DNA of 64,000 nucleotides from the NCBI GenBank assembly GCA_045588245.1, contig JAZNDW010000011.1, positions 62,001 through 126,000 of the forward strand. The letters run 5' to 3'. Both the position numbers and the translations under genes were made by a program. The DNA is from DTU064 sp045588245 (lineage in GTDB: Bacteria > Bacillota > Clostridia > Oscillospirales > CAG-272). Position 1 is the first letter of the stretch, and each line of letters starts with the position of its first letter. Shown here one piece after another: positions 59,120-64,000 of the stretch. The notes beneath the pieces are model-generated. The model was not told the DNA's origin. It was given only the letters and a program-made list of their open reading frames with translations, and did no database searches.

Positions 59120-59976
59120 TTTATCTTGTCGTACGATGGGGTAAATCCTTCAAAAATATAACATCCGCGTCTGTCGCGGGCAAGAATCTCGTCGAGCTCC
59201 GCCTCGCTCCTTACCGTCCAGTATGCACAGGGTGCACCGTACACTCCGCGCCACAGCCGAAACGAAAGAACGTCGCATTGTTTGTGATTGTACGCAACGA
59301 AATCGGGACGACCGAGAACGTTGACGAACAGATACTCCATGATGAAGCTGACTTTGTTCTTTCTTCCGTTCGTATAAAAGCGCTCAGAGAGCTGACCGCG
59401 AAAAACGTCTCTACGGTTTATGCGGAACCACTTCACAACGTAAGGATTAAACGATTCTATAGAGTAGTTTTTGCCATATTTGGCGGCATATTCGTCAAGC
59501 ATCCTTGAAACTTCAAGGCACAAAGGCGCAGGATCCTCTTCGGGATCGCACTTCAGCTCAACAACGAGTGGAACGCGTCCGGCGACTATAGCGAGCACCT
59601 CGGAAAAGTACGGTATACATTCGTCCCCTCCCACAAGCTTCATCCGATGAAGCTCCTCGGCTTGGCAAAGCGAAAGCTTTTTGTCAACGCCGGTCATACG
59701 CTTGAGGTTGCCGTCGTGAAACACGACGGCAACACCGTCTGCCGACAGATGAACGTCAAGCTCAATGCCGTAGCCGCCGTCAACGGCGGCTTTGAATGCC
59801 GCGATGGAATTTTCGGGGCAAGCGCTGTCCTTGCCGCAACTGTGAAGTCCGCGGTGTGCGCATAAACTTCCGTAAAATGCATCGTACTTCGGACGGCGGC
59901 ACCGTCCGACACTCAAAAACGTCCACACCGCAGCGACAGCCGCCGCTGCGGCTATAACGGAATACAGTATCCACAT
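59116..59976 (-). CDS. Membrane-anchored glycerophosphodiester phosphodiesterase family protein
   Basis: 286 aa. N-terminal helix (about 1-20), then the GDPD barrel: CAHRGLHSCGKD, the PENSIAAFKAAVDGGYGIEL stretch, DVHLSADGVAVVFHDGNLKR, LVVELKCDPEED, and YNHKQCD. The metal ligands (HR, E-D, H-D) are intact. GDPD enzymes cleave glycerophosphodiesters to glycerol-3-phosphate and an alcohol, often scavenging lipid or teichoic acid parts. Follows the MFS gene by 14 bp. Confidence 0.92.
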   Translation of the reverse strand: MWILYSVIAAAAAVAAVWTFLSVGRCRRPKYDAFYGSLCAHRGLHSCGKDSACPENSIAAFKAAVDGGYGIELDVHLSADGVAVVFHDGNLKRMTGVDKKLSLCQAEELHRMKLVGGDECIPYFSEVLAIVAGRVPLVVELKCDPEEDPAPLCLEVSRMLDEYAAKYGKNYSIESFNPYVVKWFRINRRDVFRGQLSERFYTNGRKNKVSFIMEYLFVNVLGRPDFVAYNHKQCDVLSFRLWRGVYGAPCAYWTVRSEAELDEILARDRRGCYIFEGFTPSYDKIK

Positions 59977-59990
59977 AATATTGATTTTTA

Positions 59991-61577
59991 TCAGTCAACG
60001 TCTGCAAAAGCCTCAAGCTTTGACTCAAGCGTTGCGGGCTTGCTGTCTCCGTGACGGACAAACATCATCGTCACAAACGCAAGCGCAACGAAAACAGTCG
60101 CATAAGGGAACAGCGTCGTCATCTTTATATCGAGGAAAATACCGGAGAAAATGGGCGTGATCGTCTGTGCCGCCATCGACGCGGTATAGTAAAAGCCCGT
60201 GTATTTGCCGACGTCGCTCTTTTTGGAAAGCTCGACCACCATCGGGAAGCTGTTGACGTTGATCGTCGCCCAGCCGATGCCCGCAAGTATGAAAATTATA
60301 TTCATAACGAGCGCAGAACTTCCCGCACGCATGAATGACGCGGAGAAGAACGCGGCACCAAGCATCACAACACCAAGTAGGATCATCTTCTTGCGTCCGA
60401 ATTTAGAGGAAAGTATGCCGACGGGGATATATGAAATGATCGCCGCCGCCTGCGCGATGATGAGCGTCATGTTATAGTCAAGGTTAAGCACCTCGCCTGC
60501 GTAAACGGAATACTTGGACGTAACGGCGTTATATCCGAAATACCAGAGTATAACAGAGGATAGGATCAGTATCAACGACGTAAACTCTGCGCGTGAGAGC
60601 TTATCGGATCCGCCGACAGCCCCATCCGTTTCTTCCACGATACCGTAACGGCGGCTGTCCGCCTCCATCTCTTCAACAAACTTCGGTTCCTTTACTGTCA
60701 GCAGGAATACAACAAGCGCAACGAGCATGATACCCGCTACGATTGCGAAGAACAGCGTATACGACATGAGGGAATTGACGGCTTTGCCCGTACCGAACAC
60801 CATTCCGAGAACGAGAACGGCGATTCCGCCGAAGCTTCCCATCAGATTGATCACAGCGTTAGCTTTACTGCGCAGCGGCTTCACCGTAACGTCGGGCATC
60901 AACGCAACCGCAGGGGAACGGAACGTCGCCATGGCAAGCAGGGAGATGAGAAGCAGCGACATAAAATAAACGAGCGTCACAGGGTTCTCAAGCGTCATCT
61001 GCCATGCATACGCCTGGCGCAGCGGCACGACGTATTCGGTGTACGGATTGATCGTTTCTTTATCCGTTTCGAAGGCGGCAACGTATTTGCCATCGTCACC
61101 GAGGACGTATTCGCTGTCCGTCTTTATTGCAGCAAACGATTCAAGCTCAAAAAGCTCCTTGATCTTAAACGCTTCTCCCGAAGGTGTTGTGACCTCGTCC
61201 GGATAATCGTAGTAATAAAGCACCGAAAGGGACTGTTCTCCTTCAACGTCCGAAACGGCTTCGATATTCGTAAGCTGCATATTGTCCGCAAAGGATAAGA
61301 GCACAAACGCAACGGCAGCGACGATCGTTCCGAAAACTATGTAAGGGGTGCGTCTGCCGTATTTGCTTTTAGTCTTGTCGGAAAGATTTCCGAAAAGCGG
61401 AAGTAAAAAGAGCGCCAGAACGTTGTCGATCGCCATAACGATGCCGCTCCAGGTCTGGTTCATACCAAACTTGTCGGTTAATATTTTCGGGACAATGCTG
61501 TCATACGCCTGCCAGAATGCCAGAATCAAAAAGAAAGCAAATCCGACGAACACGGTGCGTTTGTAATTGAGCTTCAT
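59991..61577 (-). CDS. MFS / GPH-type sugar transporter
   Basis: 528 aa, 12 predicted helices. GPH/SLC45-like motif NLSDKTKSKYGRRTPYIVFG after TM2, repeated around the middle as ILSSKFGRKKMILLG. An unusual extracytoplasmic loop of about 100 residues lies between helices 3 and 4 (about residues 97-205). The family carries sugars with H+ or Na+. First gene of a three-gene operon with the phosphodiesterase; the substrate could be a glycerol-containing or sugar compound, but this is inference. Confidence 0.87.
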   Translation of the reverse strand: MKLNYKRTVFVGFAFFLILAFWQAYDSIVPKILTDKFGMNQTWSGIVMAIDNVLALFLLPLFGNLSDKTKSKYGRRTPYIVFGTIVAAVAFVLLSFADNMQLTNIEAVSDVEGEQSLSVLYYYDYPDEVTTPSGEAFKIKELFELESFAAIKTDSEYVLGDDGKYVAAFETDKETINPYTEYVVPLRQAYAWQMTLENPVTLVYFMSLLLISLLAMATFRSPAVALMPDVTVKPLRSKANAVINLMGSFGGIAVLVLGMVFGTGKAVNSLMSYTLFFAIVAGIMLVALVVFLLTVKEPKFVEEMEADSRRYGIVEETDGAVGGSDKLSRAEFTSLILILSSVILWYFGYNAVTSKYSVYAGEVLNLDYNMTLIIAQAAAIISYIPVGILSSKFGRKKMILLGVVMLGAAFFSASFMRAGSSALVMNIIFILAGIGWATINVNSFPMVVELSKKSDVGKYTGFYYTASMAAQTITPIFSGIFLDIKMTTLFPYATVFVALAFVTMMFVRHGDSKPATLESKLEAFADVD

Positions 61578-61805
61578 ACTGTTTTAACCTTTCTTTGTCG
61601 GGTTCGCCGCTCCTCGGATAATAATACCCGATTTACGGCATAATACCATCACGGTTGTCTGCTTCGTGCAAAAAATTCAATAATTTTTTCGTACAAGCAT
61701 CATAAAACCGTCACATAAGAAAATTATAATCTAATCACAGAATAAAAACAAGCGTATTTTTCGCAATAGATAAAACATTATCAAAAATTCGGAAAGGAAC
61801 ACACA

Positions 61806-63245
61806 ATGGCTGAATATATTTTCAACGGCAACGGCACAGGCAATGAAAGCGAAAGTCGTGCAGATGCACTGAATTCAATGTCTGCCGACAGCGACAGCAC
61901 TGACACCGCCAACAATTCCGCACCCAAAACGGGGCAGTTCGTTTATAATGAAACGAGCGCACCGCCCACATATACACCGCCGTCATATACACCTCCTCCC
62001 TATAATCCGCCGACACCACCGAAACCGAAGAAGGGCGGCGGCAGATTCGCGCTGATCGTTGTCTGCATCATAATGGCAACTTTATTGATCGCGGGTGCCG
62101 CCGGAATCGGCGGATACCTGATCGCCTCTCATGCCGTCGGTGAGAATTCCGGTCCCGTCGAAACCGACAGAAACGATGACAAAGACAACGACGACAAAGA
62201 CGCAGGCAAAGATAAAAACAATAACGAAGACAGCACGCATCAGTCCGCCGGCGTCGTTATTGCTCCCGAATCCGCAGGAACGAAGGACAAAGGCACCATC
62301 GCCGAGGTCGTTGCAAACGTTGCCGATTCGGTCGTTGAGATCACAACTGAATACGCCACCGTTGACAGATTTTATTACACGCAGGGCGCAGGCAGCGGCG
62401 TTATCATTCATAATGACGGTTACATCATCACAAACAATCACGTCATCAACGATGACAGCTACGGAATTGCCGACATCATCACCGTTCGTCTTTCGAACGG
62501 CGATGAGTATACCGCAGCCGTAGTCGGCACCGACAGTGACACCGATATTGCCGTACTGAAGATCGAAGCGAACGACCTTCCCGCCGCCGTTATCGGTCAG
62601 AGCTCTACCCTTGCCGTCGGCGAGGAAGTAATCGTCATCGGCAATCCGCTCGGCACGCTCGGCGGCACCGTAACAAACGGCATCATCAGCGCCCTTGACC
62701 GTGAGATCACCGTTGACAACGAAACGATGAACCTGCTTCAGACGAATGCCGCCGTCAACCCCGGCAACTCCGGAGGCGGTATGTTCAATCTCGCCGGAGA
62801 GCTTGTGGGCATTGTGAACGCGAAGTATTCCGAATCCGGAATTGAAGGACTCGGCTTTGCGATCCCCATGGACGACGCAGCGTACGTTACGAACGAAATA
62901 CTCGAATACGGCTACGTCAAAGGCAGAGTTTCACTTCACATCAGCGTGATCGACATTGACACTTACCAGGAAGCAATGCAATACAGAGTCAACGCGCTCG
63001 GATTATACGTATATGAAGCTGAAAAAGGATATAACGACGACGTGCTTCAAAGCGGCGACCGCATCGCTCAGGTAGGCGACGTGGAGATAACGTGTGCCGC
63101 TGACCTGAAGGCTGTGCTCAAATCATATAAAGTCGGTGATACGATCGAAGCCGTCATCGTCAGAAACGGACGTTACAGCACCGTCACTCTCACCTGCTAT
63201 GAACGCACCGCCGTTTCGCAAAACGATGTGGATTTTGAAAAATGA
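61806..63245 (+). CDS. HtrA/DegP-type membrane-anchored serine protease
   Basis: 479 aa. A long cytoplasmic N-terminus with Pro/Tyr repeats (TYTPPSYTPPPYNPPTPP), one helix (about 80-110), an Asp/Lys/Asn linker, a trypsin-like domain with His212 (TNNHVIND), Asp247 (SDTDIAVLK) and Ser322 (NPGNSGGGMF), then one PDZ domain (about 375-460) with SGDRIAQVGDVEI. It handles damaged or misfolded exported proteins. A GGAAAGGAAC site precedes the ATG. The triad is intact. Confidence 0.94.
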   Translation: MAEYIFNGNGTGNESESRADALNSMSADSDSTDTANNSAPKTGQFVYNETSAPPTYTPPSYTPPPYNPPTPPKPKKGGGRFALIVVCIIMATLLIAGAAGIGGYLIASHAVGENSGPVETDRNDDKDNDDKDAGKDKNNNEDSTHQSAGVVIAPESAGTKDKGTIAEVVANVADSVVEITTEYATVDRFYYTQGAGSGVIIHNDGYIITNNHVINDDSYGIADIITVRLSNGDEYTAAVVGTDSDTDIAVLKIEANDLPAAVIGQSSTLAVGEEVIVIGNPLGTLGGTVTNGIISALDREITVDNETMNLLQTNAAVNPGNSGGGMFNLAGELVGIVNAKYSESGIEGLGFAIPMDDAAYVTNEILEYGYVKGRVSLHISVIDIDTYQEAMQYRVNALGLYVYEAEKGYNDDVLQSGDRIAQVGDVEITCAADLKAVLKSYKVGDTIEAVIVRNGRYSTVTLTCYERTAVSQNDVDFEK

Positions 63246-63261
63246 CAACTCCCAACAAATT

Positions 63262-63292
63262 GAGGATATCTGCCCTCCGGGCAGATATCCTC
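63262..63292 (+). terminator. Terminator of the HtrA gene
   Basis: GAGGATATCTGCCC pairs with GGGCAGATATCCTC, followed by a T-rich stretch. Confidence 0.8.
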
Positions 63293-63294
63293 GC

Positions 63295-63323
63295 TTGATT
63301 TTGAATATTAATTGCTATATAAT
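63295..63323 (+). promoter_or_regulatory. Promoter of the terminal response regulator gene
   Basis: TTGATT (63295-63300), exactly 17 bp, TATAAT (63318-63323), about 30 bp before the ATG. The -35 box abuts the preceding terminator. Confidence 0.75.
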
Positions 63324-63355
63324 ATAACTACTCAGTATAAAAAGGAGACGACACC

Positions 63356-64000
63356 ATGTACCGCATACTCATCGTTGATGATGAAGAAATGATACGTCGA
63401 ATGATAGCCAAATACGCCTCCTTCGAAGGTCACACCACGGACGAAGCCAAAGACGGGATCGAGGCCATCGAAAAATGCCGCACGGGCTCATACGACATCG
63501 TCGTTATTGACATTATGATGCCGGAGCTGGACGGATTTTCGGCTTGCCGTAAAATAAGAACGTTTTCAAACGTTCCGATCATCATGCTCTCCGCACGAGG
63601 CGAGGAGTACGATAAGATAAATGGTTTTGAACTCGGCATAGACGATTACGTCGTAAAGCCCTTTTCGCCGAAAGAACTGATGCTACGCATCGAAGCGATC
63701 ATGAAGCGTGTCGGACATGCCTCTGCGGCAGCGGCAGCTCCCTCCGAGCCGGAGCATGAGATATTTGAGCTTGACGGCATACGCGTCGATCTTACCGCAC
63801 GTATCGTTTACCGCGACGGCGAGCGAGTAGATATGTCGCCGAAGGAATACGACCTCTTTTTCTATATGCTGAAAAACCGCAACATCGCTCTGTCGCGTGA
63901 AAAGCTCATTACCGACGTATGGGGCTACGATTTCTACGGCGACGACAGAACGCTCGATTCGCACATTAAGCTGCTTCGCCGTTCACTCGGTGCGTATGCT
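63356..64000 (+). CDS. OmpR-family response regulator (3' end cut by window edge)
   Basis: 215 codons are present, open to the window end. The receiver domain has DDEEMIRRM, phospho-acceptor in VVIDIMMPELDG, MLSARGEEYDK and the KPFSP lysine. An Ala/Pro linker leads to a winged-helix domain (MSPKEYDLFFYMLKNRNI, LDSHIKLLRRSLGA). AAAAGGAGACG precedes the ATG at 63356. Only the last few residues appear to be missing. A sensor kinase gene would be expected just downstream. Proximity to htrA hints at envelope stress control, as inference. Confidence 0.93.
   Translation, partial: MYRILIVDDEEMIRRMIAKYASFEGHTTDEAKDGIEAIEKCRTGSYDIVVIDIMMPELDGFSACRKIRTFSNVPIIMLSARGEEYDKINGFELGIDDYVVKPFSPKELMLRIEAIMKRVGHASAAAAAPSEPEHEIFELDGIRVDLTARIVYRDGERVDMSPKEYDLFFYMLKNRNIALSREKLITDVWGYDFYGDDRTLDSHIKLLRRSLGAYA

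Overview
The window looks like one contiguous chromosomal stretch of an anaerobic Bacillota (Clostridia-type) bacterium, most likely an uncultured gut or fibre-associated lineage. Support comes from tRNA-sensing T-box leaders in front of valS and thrS, many lipoproteins with Gram-positive-type lipoboxes, AGGAGG-type ribosome binding sites, TTGACA/TATAAT promoters, an rplM-rpsI operon, a lipoprotein serpin, a CotH-domain lipoprotein and a DUF1680 arabinofuranosidase. No plasmid, phage, CRISPR, rRNA or tRNA gene was seen. Genus-level placement is not possible from the sequence alone.

Layout. 1-5385 (minus): oligopeptide ABC transporter oppA-oppB-oppC-oppD, with oppD cut by the window edge and a long hairpin-rich leader before oppA. 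5843-7192: a secreted beta-sandwich lipoprotein. 7336-10374: three tandem secreted-protein cassettes sharing promoter, signal peptide, C-terminal APQTG-type anchor and terminator but carrying different central domains. 10325-13002: a two-component system. 13255-18810 (plus): solute-binding lipoprotein, ECF sigma factor, transmembrane anti-sigma-like protein whose outer domain is a paralogue of the lipoproteins, then a second lipoprotein. 19121-19966: rplM-rpsI. 20119-21848: VanZ-like, Nudix and UPF0340 genes. 21898-28120 (minus): potA-B-C-D polyamine importer followed by a CotH-domain lipoprotein. 28305-30935: valS with T-box. 31283-37521: serpin, an AT-rich pair of unknown genes, and a very large arabinofuranosidase. 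37659-41107: MinD-like ATPase, altered methylglyoxal synthase, thrS with T-box. 41350-49690 (plus): glyA, murI, five carbohydrate or redox enzymes, hisS. 49872-53132: flavin reductase and alaS. 53237-57922: ABC-2 type exporter with an unusual acidic membrane protein. 58115-61577: MFS sugar transporter, glycerophosphodiesterase and a CapA-like remnant. 61806-63245: HtrA protease. 63356-end: OmpR-type response regulator, cut by the window edge.

How it fits together. The cell appears invested in sensing and importing peptides, polyamines and carbohydrates. The most unusual unit is at 13255-18810. An ECF sigma factor overlaps by 4 bp a membrane protein with an anti-sigma-like N-terminus, one membrane helix and a solute-binding-protein ectodomain homologous to the two flanking lipoproteins. 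This resembles the logic of RsgI-type polysaccharide sensing, but with a solute-binding fold as the sensor. A divergent two-component system beside it, with 11-bp direct repeats in the shared intergenic region, may feed into the same circuit. The second notable structure is the three-cassette array, where conserved ends flank interchangeable middles.
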